Shown here: positions 28,916 through 39,600 of the stretch, in pieces
How positions within the stretch are numbered: position 1 is the first letter of the stretch
How the letters are laid out: every line of letters starts with the position of its first letter
NCBI RefSeq assembly: GCF_002080395.1
Contig: NZ_CP020478.1
Location: 632,886 to 696,885 of the forward strand
Direction: 5' to 3'
Source: Campylobacter helveticus
GTDB lineage: Bacteria > Campylobacterota > Campylobacteria > Campylobacterales > Campylobacteraceae
DNA length: 64,000 bases
The notes under the pieces: generated by a model
Seen by the model: only the letters and a program-made list of their open reading frames with translations
Told to the model about the DNA's origin: nothing
Databases searched by the model: none
Translations under genes and position numbers: made by a program

Positions 28916-29789
28916 ATGTCAAATGGAGTCGGCTCTACTTATAGTATTAAATTAAAAAATTCTCTTTTAACGCAAACGCACAGAAGTATTATAGATGCGT
29001 TATTTTTATATATTAAAAATAACACAGATGCCAAAACTGTTAGAGAATATCAGGATAATCTTTTGGATATGACGATTAGGGTAGAGCCTTATACATTTTT
29101 AAAATATTATTTAAATAAAACACCATTAAGCTATGGGTGGTTGAAAAAAATTGGATGAAATTTCTCGTTTTGCCTATGATTTAACATACAAAACAACAAT
29201 TGATGGAAAGGAGCATATTACAACATTAAGAGATAAAAGAATTTTAATGTTTGATTTAAGTGAACAAAAAATTAAAAAGCAAAATGGTGTTGAAGTTTCA
29301 ACTTTTATTATTACAATTCAACGAGAATATATCAAAAGATTACAAAATGAATCAACCCTTGCCTATGATGAGGATTTGTCAAAAATTCTTGTGAATATAG
29401 GCTCATTGGTTGTTCAAGATTTAATTAGATTTTTAACAACTTTTTCAGAAAAGAAAATTTTAACTTTTAGTATTTTTTGTGATATTAAAACATACAAAAC
29501 ATACAAAACAGCTTCTGTGATTTCTAAAATAAAAAAAGAGATTATTAAAAATAAAGATAAACTCACAGAATTTGGTATTAGGATTTATGGGGAAGGGGTT
29601 CCCTTTGGTAAGGATGATGATGAAATTTCATATCAAAAATATAAAAATACAAATGATATTGTATTTATATCAGAAGGAAGTGATAGGGTTAAACGATTTA
29701 TAAGCAAAAAAGACTCTATGAATAAGCTAAATACAAAAATTAATAAATATATCTTGGTTGATCATAATGATGAATTGTCAAATAACTAG
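28916..29789 (+). pseudogene. Putative plasmid replication initiator, frameshifted
   Basis: Two frames (28916-29158 and 29151-29789) join at a run of seven A before 29150 if one A is removed (WLKK then LDEISRFAYD). The joined product of about 290 residues has the size of a plasmid initiator; LLTQTHRSIIDALFLYIKN near the start resembles the opening helices of winged-helix Rep proteins. The coding frame extends upstream of 28916 to a stop at 28852 without a good start. Location after parA and a RepA-like ATPase supports a replicon module. The family call is inference; no iterons were recognised next to it. Confidence 0.45.
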
Positions 29790-29899
29790 ATATAACGCGA
29801 GCTTAGCAACTTTTACAGATTTTAAGAAATGTCCCATAACGCTTTTTACCACATTTATCTTTATTTTTTCATTTAATATATTCTCTTGATTATTCACTT

Positions 29900-30001
29900 T
29901 TAATCAATCCAAATTTTTGTTTTTGGAACGATTTGATAAAGATAAGGCAAATTTTCTTTGGCTAAATCTCCAAAAGTTTTAACCGCTGAAAGCTCCAACA
30001 T
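29900..30001 (-). CDS. Possible 33-residue small protein
   Basis: ATG at 30001 preceded by AAAGGAG at good spacing; the product starts MLELSAVKTFGDLAKENLP and ends KTKIWID. It is in the 290-base gap between the Rep-like remnant and tagH. It may be a real small gene or the 3' or 5' stub of a lost one; nothing else was seen in this gap. Confidence 0.3.
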   Translation of the reverse strand: MLELSAVKTFGDLAKENLPYLYQIVPKTKIWID

Positions 30002-30080
30002 CAATTGCTCCTTTGTTATTGTAATCAAATTTATATCGCTACATTTATGGTTCTAAAAAGATATTGTTTTTTCTTGTATC

Positions 30081-30971
30081 TTATTTTTCTTTATAGCTTG
30101 ATAATGCTCTCATAGTTAAATTTTCAAATAAATGTTTTTGCTCCTTTAAATTACCGCCAATAGCGGCTTTAAGATAGGTAAAAAAGGCATTGTCCTCCAT
30201 TTCTTCAAAAATTGGACTATAAAGCTCCTTGCTAATAAGACTTAAAGCCATAAGATTAATAAGCTTTGTTGATTTGATAAGCGGAACATTAGCAATAATT
30301 TGTTCTAAATCCTCAATATTTAAATTTGCATAATGATTATTTAAAAAAGCACTTTTTTGATTTTGCTTAAGTTCTTTAAAAATTTTATCAAGGATTTTAT
30401 CTACATTTTCTTTTGTCAATTCCAAAGAATTTTCTTTAAACATTAAAAAGCTATTATCTTGTTTTGTTTCTATAAAATCATAATTTGGCTTTGTTTCTAT
30501 CAGTTCTTTTATGCCTTCTTTTTCATTAAAATCAGCTTCTACTTTTCCTCTAGGGAGAAGATTGATAGCATCTATGTTATCATCTTGTTTTGGTATAGAT
30601 TCAAGTTTTTCTTTACTCTCTAAAAGTTCTTTGTTAATTTCTTTACTATCCACAAAGCGAAATTTAAGCAAACCTATCTTAAAGGTATCGCCTAGACTAA
30701 TGATAACTTCATATCCTGCTTCCATAGGTGAAAAAGAGTCGTTGTAAAATACCTTACTTTCATTCATAGGAGAGATGGTAAAAAATCCTTCTTCAAATCC
30801 TATCTTAAGATGTTTTTGGTCAATGTTTTGCTCCTCATCTTGCACAAACAAAAAACATTCAGGTGAAGAACCTATAAAGCCCCCATCTTCATTAAAGATA
30901 CAAGCCTTATGTCTTGTTTGATTCATTTCGTGATTTTCAATCACAAGTCCAATATTTCCCTTTTCCATCAT
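30081..30971 (-). CDS. tagH: T6SS FHA-domain regulator TagH
   Basis: 296 residues. Residues 1-105 match an FHA (phosphothreonine-binding) domain: GLVIENHEM, GGFIGSSPECF and LFVQDEEQNIDQKHLKIGF give the Gly-x-Ser and Asn/His loop pattern, followed by beta strands FKIGLLKFRFV. A Glu/Lys-rich linker leads to a helical C-terminus typical of TagH/Fha proteins. In other systems Fha proteins sense phosphorylation and trigger T6SS assembly. The start overlaps the stop of tssM (ATGA), so the two are co-transcribed. No PpkA or PppA partner is visible in the window. Confidence 0.75.
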   Translation of the reverse strand: MMEKGNIGLVIENHEMNQTRHKACIFNEDGGFIGSSPECFLFVQDEEQNIDQKHLKIGFEEGFFTISPMNESKVFYNDSFSPMEAGYEVIISLGDTFKIGLLKFRFVDSKEINKELLESKEKLESIPKQDDNIDAINLLPRGKVEADFNEKEGIKELIETKPNYDFIETKQDNSFLMFKENSLELTKENVDKILDKIFKELKQNQKSAFLNNHYANLNIEDLEQIIANVPLIKSTKLINLMALSLISKELYSPIFEEMEDNAFFTYLKAAIGGNLKEQKHLFENLTMRALSSYKEK

Positions 30972-33900
30972 TTTGCATTCCCTGTAACATTTTCTGTAAT
31001 TTTAAGTGATTTAAGCGTGGTTATAATGGTATGTATATCGCCTATTAGAGCAAAATCAAAATACATCTTTGTGTTATTTTCAAAAATAAAGCCATAATTA
31101 TTTGCTTTTTTATTTTCATTAGCAAATCGATACCAAGCCCATTCCCCTTTATAATTTTTCTGGTAACTTAGATTCGAATTCGCATAATTATAAGCTGTAA
31201 AATTTAAATTACTACTATGATTAAAATGCTCTGCAATGATTGCTAAATTTGTGTTTAAAGTATGGTCATACTTTGTGCTAAGATTATTGTATCCAAATTC
31301 TATAAAAGAAAAATCTGCACTTAAATCAAGGCTTTTGAGCGTATAACTTACTTTTATATTATCATTAGCGTTTAACATTAAATTGGAAAGCACATTTGCT
31401 GTAGAAATAAAATTTAAAAAATCTTTGGAAAAATTCATTTTTGAACTCAATTCATTTTTAACACTATAACTATTTTTTCTTTTAATTAAGACCCCATTAA
31501 AATATTTGTTTAAAAATCTATTTAAAGTTCCGTTTTTACCAAAAAAGCTTTTGAATGCATCTATACTTAATTCTTCAGAGCTTGTTTCATTAAATGGATA
31601 CAATAAAGCAACATTGTTGATAAAAGGAGTATAAACTTCATCAAACCACGCTGTGTTAAATAAAGAAATTCCGTGATTTTCGATTAAATTCCAAGCATCT
31701 AAAGAAAGTTGTTTATAATACTTTTCAAATCCACCTGGAAGTTTTTTAATATCAGCATTAAAAAGAGTAAAAGCATCATTAGTATCTTTGCTTTTTCCAA
31801 GAGCGTAGATAATTTTTTCTTCAGCACTTTGTGTATTTGTCGTTGTAAATTCGGTAATTTTAGTGTGAATTCGCATAATATCAGCACTTAAAAGCTCTAA
31901 AAGTTTGACTTCATTTTTATCTTCTGTTTTTAAACCAAGAGCCGAGGTTCCTGCATCGACCAATTTATTTTGAGAATTTAATTGGTGATAAGGTTCAAAT
32001 ACCTTAGTAAAATTAACAAAACTATTTTTAATTTCACTAGCATTTAAACCAAGATTGTATGCTTGAGTGAGTAATAAAGGATCGTTTAAATTTGTATTAG
32101 AATTGATAATTGTCAGTAGAGTTTGCACAGGATTTTCTTTTTTAGATAATATACTAAGCTCGTTTAAAAATCCATCTTTTGTATTATATTTTTGTGGAGC
32201 AAGAGAATGTAATATGCTTTGCCATTTATTTTGATATGCATCAAGATAAATTTTAAGTATAGCCATGGCTAACGCGTTTTTATCTTCCGTTTTTAAATTT
32301 TTATTTGCAAACATAAAAGCTTCAATTTGGGTCGCTTTATCTATATCTGTGTTGAGGCTATTTAAAAACTCAAGCATTCCATTTTTAGTATAAATTCTTT
32401 CTATCAAGTCAATTTTGCTACTTGGAGCAAAAACACTATTGGCAGCAAATCCTAAATCATCCTTGAGATTGTATTTTTTTCTTTTTTTCTCATAATTTAT
32501 AAAATCAAGTAAAATATAAATTCTTTCTGCTCTTGAAGTTTTGCCAAGTTTAAATATACTTGTGCGTATGCTTTGCTCGTTTTCTTTAAAATGATTTAAG
32601 TTAATTTTAGTCAGCTCATCGATACCGCTTAAAAAACTCTCATTTGAAATTTGATATTTGCTTAAAACCTGCCAATTTTCATTAATCCAAATTTTAAGTA
32701 AATTTTTATCAAGATATTGTTGAGCAAATAAAGATTTATACATGTATAGGGTTTTTACTAGCGTGCTACTATCATTGTCATTTTGTAAAATAAATTCCAT
32801 TTCTTTAAGCAAAGTGTTTTTAAGCACATCTTCATTTAGTTGATAATAAAACTCTTGAGCCTTTGAAAAAGCTTTATATGAAAGTTCGATTTTAAAATAA
32901 TCCACAAAATTTGCTTCATTGCCAAGTTGAGGATACACACTAAGGATATTTTTAAGATGTGCTAAAAGCTCAGCCTTTTTGTTAATGTCAAAATTTTCAT
33001 AATTTTTAGAATTTTGCAAAAGGGCATTAAGATTATATAAAGCGTTGTGTGCTTTTTCTTGTTCATTGATATTTTTAGAAATAAAATGAAAGGATATAAA
33101 ATAAGTTCCTAGAAAAAGTAAAATTGCTAAGGAAACAAAAGAGATTTTTTTCAATAAATTTTTAACATGACTTAAAGGCGTGTCTTTAAAGATGATATCC
33201 TCCAGTAAAGATTTTACAAAAAAACTTTGTTCTGTTTTAATACGACTTGTTTTAACTAGGGCTTTTTTAATATTGTATTTTTCACAAACTGCATCAAGTA
33301 AGAAATTTCTTGGAACATTTTCCTGATAAGCACTTACAAAATACATCCCTCTTAAACTAGAATTATTTTTTAAAGAATTCTCGTTTTGAAGTTGTAAAAT
33401 AAAGTTCTTAGCCAAAGCAAATAGATTATCGAGCTGTTTAAGAAAAAAGTATATTTTATTCTTTTCTTCCAAAGAATGGATGTGATGATTCATACTTGTA
33501 AAAGCATAAAATAATGACTGGCTTATTTCTTTAAAATCCTTGTCTAAAATATTCTTATCAATCGTTCCGCTGAAGCTCAAACCAAGGATTTTATTGGCGA
33601 TTTTTTCATTAAAAATATTCATAAATTCTTTCATACCTTCAAGCAAATCAAGCTTAGAAAAAACGATATAAATGGGAAGTCTTAAATTCAAAGCATTTTC
33701 ACAATCATTAACCCTTTTGGTAAGGTAACGGATAATGTTTTGAGAGTATTCTTTAGGCTGTGTTAAAAAAAGTTTTGTATCAACAATCAAAACGATGCCA
33801 TTAAGCTTACTATGAAAAAAATTTTTATTTAAAAAATTCAAAAATGAACGCCAAATGTGTTTCTTTACCAAAAATTCTTTATTTTTATCTATATCATCTT

Positions 33901-34501
33901 CTGGTAATTCATCGCTACTTTGAGGACTAAAAAATTCCTCTTGAGAAAAATAATTTCCTTCCGTATCAAGCAAAGCTCCATTTTTAGAAACATACAAAGA
34001 AAAATTAGTGGTTGATTTATGAAGTTTTTTATAAGATTCCAAACTATCGCTTAAAGGATATTCTATATTTGAGTAGTTAATAAAAGTGCTTTTTCCTGCC
34101 CCTTCATTTCCTATAATGATAATAAGAGGTAAATTTTTAGTTTTTATATCTTGTTTCCAAGTATTTTTAGCATCTTTCATGGAAATAAAAAAATTTCTTT
34201 TAGCTTTAAATAAAAATTCATTGGCTTCTTTTTTGAGAGCTTTAAGTTTGCTTCTTTTTTCATTTTTAAAAGAAGCAAAAAAGTTTATGATAGGCTTTAA
34301 AAGAAAAAATAAAAAAATAAAAAACCAAAGAACAAATACAATTCCAAATCTAAGATAAGGATTGGCAAAAATATAGACATCATTAAAGGCAATTAAAGAA
34401 CCCCAAAAGCAAAAAAACACACTCATAATAAAAAGAACACTTAAAGAAAAAAGTGCTAAAAAAAGTTTAGATTGTAAAAAATTTTTTATTTTTTGAAACA
34501 T
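30968..34501 (-). CDS. tssM: T6SS inner-membrane protein TssM (IcmF)
   Basis: Largest subunit of the TssJLM membrane complex. 1177 residues, normal length. Two N-terminal helices (about residues 12-34 and 51-70), a cytoplasmic domain with an intact Walker A box GNEGAGKST at 131-139, a third helix (FVSLAILLFLGTYFISFHF, about 450-470) and a large periplasmic region with the IcmF-related and DUF1215-like parts to the end. It is transcribed divergently from hcp, with only 128 bases between them, and is followed by overlapping tagH. An intact P-loop suggests ATP or GTP binding is kept. Confidence 0.93.
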   Translation of the reverse strand: MFQKIKNFLQSKLFLALFSLSVLFIMSVFFCFWGSLIAFNDVYIFANPYLRFGIVFVLWFFIFLFFLLKPIINFFASFKNEKRSKLKALKKEANEFLFKAKRNFFISMKDAKNTWKQDIKTKNLPLIIIIGNEGAGKSTFINYSNIEYPLSDSLESYKKLHKSTTNFSLYVSKNGALLDTEGNYFSQEEFFSPQSSDELPEDDIDKNKEFLVKKHIWRSFLNFLNKNFFHSKLNGIVLIVDTKLFLTQPKEYSQNIIRYLTKRVNDCENALNLRLPIYIVFSKLDLLEGMKEFMNIFNEKIANKILGLSFSGTIDKNILDKDFKEISQSLFYAFTSMNHHIHSLEEKNKIYFFLKQLDNLFALAKNFILQLQNENSLKNNSSLRGMYFVSAYQENVPRNFLLDAVCEKYNIKKALVKTSRIKTEQSFFVKSLLEDIIFKDTPLSHVKNLLKKISFVSLAILLFLGTYFISFHFISKNINEQEKAHNALYNLNALLQNSKNYENFDINKKAELLAHLKNILSVYPQLGNEANFVDYFKIELSYKAFSKAQEFYYQLNEDVLKNTLLKEMEFILQNDNDSSTLVKTLYMYKSLFAQQYLDKNLLKIWINENWQVLSKYQISNESFLSGIDELTKINLNHFKENEQSIRTSIFKLGKTSRAERIYILLDFINYEKKRKKYNLKDDLGFAANSVFAPSSKIDLIERIYTKNGMLEFLNSLNTDIDKATQIEAFMFANKNLKTEDKNALAMAILKIYLDAYQNKWQSILHSLAPQKYNTKDGFLNELSILSKKENPVQTLLTIINSNTNLNDPLLLTQAYNLGLNASEIKNSFVNFTKVFEPYHQLNSQNKLVDAGTSALGLKTEDKNEVKLLELLSADIMRIHTKITEFTTTNTQSAEEKIIYALGKSKDTNDAFTLFNADIKKLPGGFEKYYKQLSLDAWNLIENHGISLFNTAWFDEVYTPFINNVALLYPFNETSSEELSIDAFKSFFGKNGTLNRFLNKYFNGVLIKRKNSYSVKNELSSKMNFSKDFLNFISTANVLSNLMLNANDNIKVSYTLKSLDLSADFSFIEFGYNNLSTKYDHTLNTNLAIIAEHFNHSSNLNFTAYNYANSNLSYQKNYKGEWAWYRFANENKKANNYGFIFENNTKMYFDFALIGDIHTIITTLKSLKITENVTGNAK

Positions 34502-34592
34502 AGTTTTCCCACTAAAATTAAATCATTTAAAAATTGAAGAAGTATTTTATAAAACTTTTGCATAGTTTATCCTAAATTTTAAATGAAGATGG

Positions 34593-34598
34593 TATAAT
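34593..34598 (+). promoter_or_regulatory. Predicted -10 box for hcp
   Basis: TATAAT 32 bases before the hcp ATG, with AAAGGA at 34618-34623. The same 128-base gap must also hold the promoter of the divergent tssM-tagH operon. Confidence 0.55.
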
Positions 34599-34629
34599 TC
34601 ACATTTTATTTTAAAATAAAGGAATAATT

Positions 34630-35145
34630 ATGGCACAACCAGCTTACATTAAAATCGAGGGTTCTTCTCAAGGTCTTATTTCAAGTGGTGCTTCAACTGA
34701 AGCTAGCATAGGTAATCGCTATCAAGCAGGACATGAAGATGAGATTATGGCTCAAGAAGTTTCACACATTGTTGAAGTGCCAACTGACCCACAAAGTGGG
34801 CAACCATCAGGGCAAAGAGTTCATAAACCCTTCTCTTTCACTTGCTCACTTAATAAAGCCGTTCCGCTACTTTACAATGCTCTTACAAAGGGAGAAAAGC
34901 TTCCAAAAGTAGAAGTGCATTGGTTTAGAACCTCTACAAGTGGAGGAGGAGAACATTTCTTTACGACTATACTTGAAGATGCTATCATCACAAGTATCGA
35001 TCTTGTAATGCCAAACGCACAGGATAAAAATAATAGTGATAAAACAGAACTTTTCAAAGTTTCTATGAATTATAGAAAAATCATTTGGGAACACACTGCT
35101 GCTGGCACAAGTGGAAGTGATGACTGGAGAGAGGCTAAAGCTTAA
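34630..35145 (+). CDS. hcp: T6SS tube protein Hcp (TssD)
   Basis: 171 residues. Hallmarks of Hcp: IKIEGSSQG at the start, EVSHIVEVPTDPQSGQPSG in the extended loop, HKPFSFTCSLNKAVPLLYNAL, and the late strand SMNYRKIIWEH. Hcp hexamers stack to form the inner tube fired by the TssBC sheath, and the protein is the usual marker of T6SS in Campylobacter. It is a single-gene unit with a strong predicted promoter and a hairpin after the stop, and is divergent from tssM. Confidence 0.96.
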   Translation: MAQPAYIKIEGSSQGLISSGASTEASIGNRYQAGHEDEIMAQEVSHIVEVPTDPQSGQPSGQRVHKPFSFTCSLNKAVPLLYNALTKGEKLPKVEVHWFRTSTSGGGEHFFTTILEDAIITSIDLVMPNAQDKNNSDKTELFKVSMNYRKIIWEHTAAGTSGSDDWREAKA

Positions 35146-35147
35146 AG

Positions 35148-35178
35148 TTTAAGGCTCTTATTTATAGAGAGCCTTAAA
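35148..35178 (+). terminator. Hairpin after hcp, probable terminator
   Basis: Perfect 11-bp arms TTTAAGGCTCT / AGAGCCTTAAA start 3 bases after the stop codon. The following bases are A/T-rich but the T run is short. It lies between hcp and convergent minus-strand genes, where termination in both directions is expected. Confidence 0.6.
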
Positions 35179-35226
35179 ACTAAATTTATGATTATAAATT
35201 TCACTCATTTTTTCATCTTTATCTAT

Positions 35227-35308
35227 TCAATTTACCCTATCTCCGAACCATCTTTCATTATGATAGTAGTGGCTAATCTTCCCAGTAAATTTAGGACGGA
35301 TTTGTTGT
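35227..35308 (-). pseudogene. 3' remnant of a second copy of the 1298-aa gene
   Basis: The minus strand encodes QQIRPKFTGKI and, one frame away, GRLATTIIMKDGS, matching the C-terminus of the 1298-residue protein (AIGRLATTIIIEDGLYLG). A similar remnant is at 60221-60331. It follows the 428-residue gene directly, so this stretch is a scar of a tandem gene pair. Confidence 0.6.
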
Positions 35309-36595
35309 TTAATCCTTAATATGATGTCTTTTAGCATAGGCTTCTATCTCTTGTCTTAGATATTCAGGGAAGTTGTCCCTATAAATGGCTGGGATAGTGG
35401 GGTTGAGTTTTTTATCAAGTTCGCCATTTTTATAAAGTTCTTCTAAATACTCAGGGGTATAGTAAGTAGGTGCGTTGGGGTAGCCTTGATGAGGGGTGAG
35501 GGCTAAGATTTTAGCAGGTAAGAGCAATTTGTTTTCTATTCGCTCTCTTGCATCTGCTTCACTCCATTCATTTGGTATATCAAAATCAAAATTTGTAATA
35601 AACTTATATATTTTAGACCTACTTGTCTCATCAAATTCCTTCCTACTTTCAGGCGTAGAGTCCTTATCCCTTGGGTCTTTAAGCTTTCCTGCATCTACAA
35701 GGTCAAATAAACGAACGATTGGACCTTGATTTTGAGGATCCCAAGCCCAACCATACATAGTATTAAAGTCAATCACCCATTCAACTCCTATAAGTTCATC
35801 TAAATAGGGTATCATTCCAAATTTATCAAGTAAGGCTTTATGGTTTTTATTCAGTTCATAAATCATTTGGGCTCTTTGTTTATTCCAATGCAGTCCATCC
35901 ATTAAAGCAAGTGAGCATAAAATAACATAGGCTAAATTTCTAAACGCATCTTCATCTCCTAATTGAGCTTGTAAAAAGAGAGCTTGATGATTCCTAGCCG
36001 TCCAACCTGTCGAGCTCATCTTCATAAAAGCTCTTCTATCTCCTAAAAAACCTCTTAATAAATTCCATTCATTTAATTCTAAATATTGAGAATAATACGC
36101 AGCAAATCTGTTTGAGTTTAAATTAGCGAGATAAAAAAACTCTTCATACTCAGGGTTAATGACCTTACCATTATCATCGACTCCAGCTATCGCATCAAGT
36201 GGCACATCTAAAATAGCAGGTCTTAATCCACTTCTGATGACTAAATATTTATATCTTTCTCTTTTTGTTTTTAAACTTTCATAATAGGCTTTTTCTTTTT
36301 TAGTCCAAGGGGCTATTTTACCTTTTGGGGGATCTTTTAGATAAAGTTCTTGCCAAGCTTTAAATTCTAGTAAGGTAGAACTTTGTCCCGTGTGAAGAGT
36401 GGGGTCTAGGTAGATGGGTTGGTAGGATTCTTTGTAGACTTTGGTTAATCTTGCTGCTTCAAACAAAGCCTTAGAATATCTTTGAGTGTATCGACCTGTT
36501 TCTTTTGACATTTTTTCAAAAATGATTTTATTACTTCCCTTTTCTACTTTTAAAATTAAAGCATTTTGCAAAATGATCTCATAAGTTTCACTCAT
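35309..36595 (-). CDS. Hypothetical 428-aa protein of the T6SS effector cluster
   Basis: Not recognised. The soluble product begins SETYEIILQNALILKVEKGS, has a Tyr/Lys-rich helical middle (APWTKKEKAYYESLKTKRER) and a C-terminal part with YPNAPTYYTPEYLEELYKNG. No signal peptide or membrane helix. AAGGAT lies before the ATG and the gene follows the 1298-residue gene by 14 bases in the same operon. A degraded second copy (58947-60173) lies on the other side of the T6SS core, with its 3' 180 bp almost identical. Could be an effector, adaptor or immunity protein for the large protein encoded upstream; the sequence does not decide. Confidence 0.65.
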   Translation of the reverse strand: MSETYEIILQNALILKVEKGSNKIIFEKMSKETGRYTQRYSKALFEAARLTKVYKESYQPIYLDPTLHTGQSSTLLEFKAWQELYLKDPPKGKIAPWTKKEKAYYESLKTKRERYKYLVIRSGLRPAILDVPLDAIAGVDDNGKVINPEYEEFFYLANLNSNRFAAYYSQYLELNEWNLLRGFLGDRRAFMKMSSTGWTARNHQALFLQAQLGDEDAFRNLAYVILCSLALMDGLHWNKQRAQMIYELNKNHKALLDKFGMIPYLDELIGVEWVIDFNTMYGWAWDPQNQGPIVRLFDLVDAGKLKDPRDKDSTPESRKEFDETSRSKIYKFITNFDFDIPNEWSEADARERIENKLLLPAKILALTPHQGYPNAPTYYTPEYLEELYKNGELDKKLNPTIPAIYRDNFPEYLRQEIEAYAKRHHIKD

Positions 36596-36608
36596 CTTTT
36601 ATCCTTTC

Positions 36609-39600
36609 TTATCCTAAATATAAACCATCTTCTATGATGATAGTCGTGGCTAGTCTGCCTATGGCTTTGGTAGGAATCGTTGGTTCATCTTTTGAATCTG
36701 TTTTATTGTTTGTTTTATTAAGAGTATCGCTAGCTATATTTTTTTCAGCTTTTTCTCCCTCATTCTTTTCTTTGACATACACGGCTTTAAGATTATTTTG
36801 TCCTATGATATCTAAAGCCTTAATTAGTTTTCTAGCTTTTCTTTTATCAAATAGATATTGACCTTCTATGAGAGTATTGGTAAAATAATGATTTGCATAG
36901 TCTTCAAGGATGGCTAAGGCTTCATTGTATAAACGAATAGGAGCCGCTCTATCATCTTTAAATTTATTTCTTCTTTCTCTTCTTCTAAATTCTTTATACA
37001 AAGCACTCGTTGTTTCAAGCTGATAAATCGTGCAATGATGAATTTCTATGTTTTTATAAGCTTTGCTAAAAAATTCCTTATCGCTAATAAAATCTTTAGG
37101 CTCTTTCATCTCATCTTTAGAACTCACACCCCTTTTTTCATCGATGATGAGATAGGATAAGAGTCTTCTTAGGGCGAATTCTTGATTTTCTCTTGAGTGC
37201 TCGTAGTAAAGATTATACATTAGGCTTAGGTGCGAGACAAAAACTCCCGTGCGAAGCTCTAAACCATAAATGATATCTTTAAAATCAAAACTCATCATTT
37301 TAGAATTAATCCTCATGGGATAATACACGAAATCTTCCTTTTCCACTGCCAAAGGTGCGTCGTATTTAAAGGTGTAAAATTTATGAATGGCTAATTTATG
37401 GCTTCTTTTTATCGCTTCGTAATGACTTGGAAAGATGGACTCTAAAATGAGATCTAAACCAGCTGAAGTTATAGCTTCTGCGAGGTTGGCTCTAAATTGT
37501 GCGATTATTTTTGTTTTATGAAAGCTTTTTGCTTTGGCAAGTGTACTTTGAAGTTGGATATATCCTATCCCAGCTCTTTGGTGATTGGTTGTATCATTAT
37601 GATAAAAGAACATATTTTTAAGTAGTCTTACATCATCTTTCGTAAGTTTTTCTCCACCTATCTTAATCTCATTTTTTGCGTATAGCTCATTTATGAGTTT
37701 TGCTTTAGCTAAGTTTGGTGAAATTTTTTCTAATGTTGCTATGCTATCTAGCTTGTTTGTGATAAGAGCTTGTTTTTTTTCAAAAATTTCCTTTTGTTTT
37801 TGAGTGTGAATCAAATCAGCCTTTAAGAAAAATTGACTATATTTTTTAAGCTTTTCTTTATCTTTTAAAACTTCATCATCTATGCTAATTTTTACAAAGG
37901 TTTTATCAGGCTGTATTTTTTGCTTGGCAAGATGAAAAAAGCCAAGTTCATTTAAAAAAACTTCATCAAGTCCTTGAGTGAGCAAGGTAGTGAAGATTTT
38001 AAAGGCGTGTTCATAGTTTTTAAGTTCATTATCGATAAAGAAATTCATAAAAGGAAAGGCAGAAGCTAGGACTTTAAAGAAAGAAATTTTAAGAAGTTCT
38101 TCTAAATTTTTATCTTGCAATTGTTTGATTTGCTCCTCTAAATTTTCATAGTCTAGTTTCTTAAATTTTGTTTCAAAATCCCCATTTTCTTCAAAAAGGG
38201 AAAAAGACTCCAAAGGCTGGTTTAAATCTTTTTTTAATCTCTCACAAAGGCTTTGACTGGTAGAAGTTGTGCCTTGAAGAAAAGAATTTAAAAGCTTTTG
38301 TATAAAAATATCACTTTTTTCTTTGGTGTGAGTCAGAGTAAAGTTATATAAATAGATACAAAATTTAGCATTATCATACTCTATGTGTTGATATAGCTCC
38401 CAATCTATAATGTTTTCGGGTTTTATGGATTGATTATCTCTTTGTTCTTCGCTCAATGGATAATCTTTACATTCTAAATTTTCTTGATTGAAATCGATTT
38501 TATGATTGACATTATAGCCCAAACTCATTTGTAAATTGACACTTGGAAATTTTTGGGCGATATGATATAAAGCATAAGCTATAATGAAGCATTCTAAGAT
38601 ACTATAAGTTGTTGATCTTGCTTTTGCTTTTGGTTGGTGTATATTTTCAAAGAGAAATGTTTCAATCAAACTAAGATATTCTTTAATAGCTTCTTTTTCA
38701 TTAAGTATAATATCTTCTTTGTCTTTAGCTTGTTTAAAATGGCTTGAGATATAAGGTAGGGAAAATTCTTTGTTTGAAAATTCATCACAAATATCTCTTT
38801 CTTTATCCCGATATAAATCAAGTATCGTTTTATACTCAGGATATCCGTAAGCATCTGGCGTTGTTTTAAAAAAATCAGCCCTTCGTGCTAAATCTAATAA
38901 TTCTTCGCGTTCATTTTCAAATTCCTCAATTTCTTCTTTCTCTTTTTCATATTCTTTTTTTGCTATTTTTTGAAATAAAGAAAGCTGTAAAACATAAGGC
39001 TTATCGTCTTCATCTTCTACATTTATCTTAAAATTACTATAATCTCTAACGCTATTATAAGTGCTTTGATTTGGATTAAAATTAAAAGATGGTTCTTTTT
39101 TTCTGTATTGATCTATGATTTTATTACCAACAATTTGATTTGTTAAAAGCTCTGTAAGCTTGGCGTTATATTTGTTTGGGAAATTTGTAATTAAAAGATA
39201 ATTTTTCCCCATGCTGCTTGCTGTTTTGTTTTCTTTATTTGAAAAAATCTCAGCAAGGTCAGAGGAGTTAAAATGAGGGCTTTCTATATAGGCAAAATGA
39301 TTAAATTTCTTAACTTGTTCTTCGGCGTAATTTTTAAGGCTTTTTTGCTCTTCGTAATTTAATTTAAACTTTGAATTTAGCTTAAAGCTTTGCTTTTTTT
39401 CTTCTTTTGCTTCCCCTGAATTGGTTTTGTCTTGGACTTGCTGAAAGAATTGATCTGTATCAAAATTCATATCACAATTTGCTTCATAGGCTAAATTTAA
39501 AGATAGAAAATGTAAATTTTCACTCATACCCAAAGTAAAACAAGATAAATCAAGTAGATGTTTTTTATCATTTTTTTCTACGATTAAAGCAGAGCTTAAA

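Noticed and set aside
29789-30080. Iteron origin after the Rep-like gene
   Set aside because: No repeated units of 15-25 bp were found in this gap.
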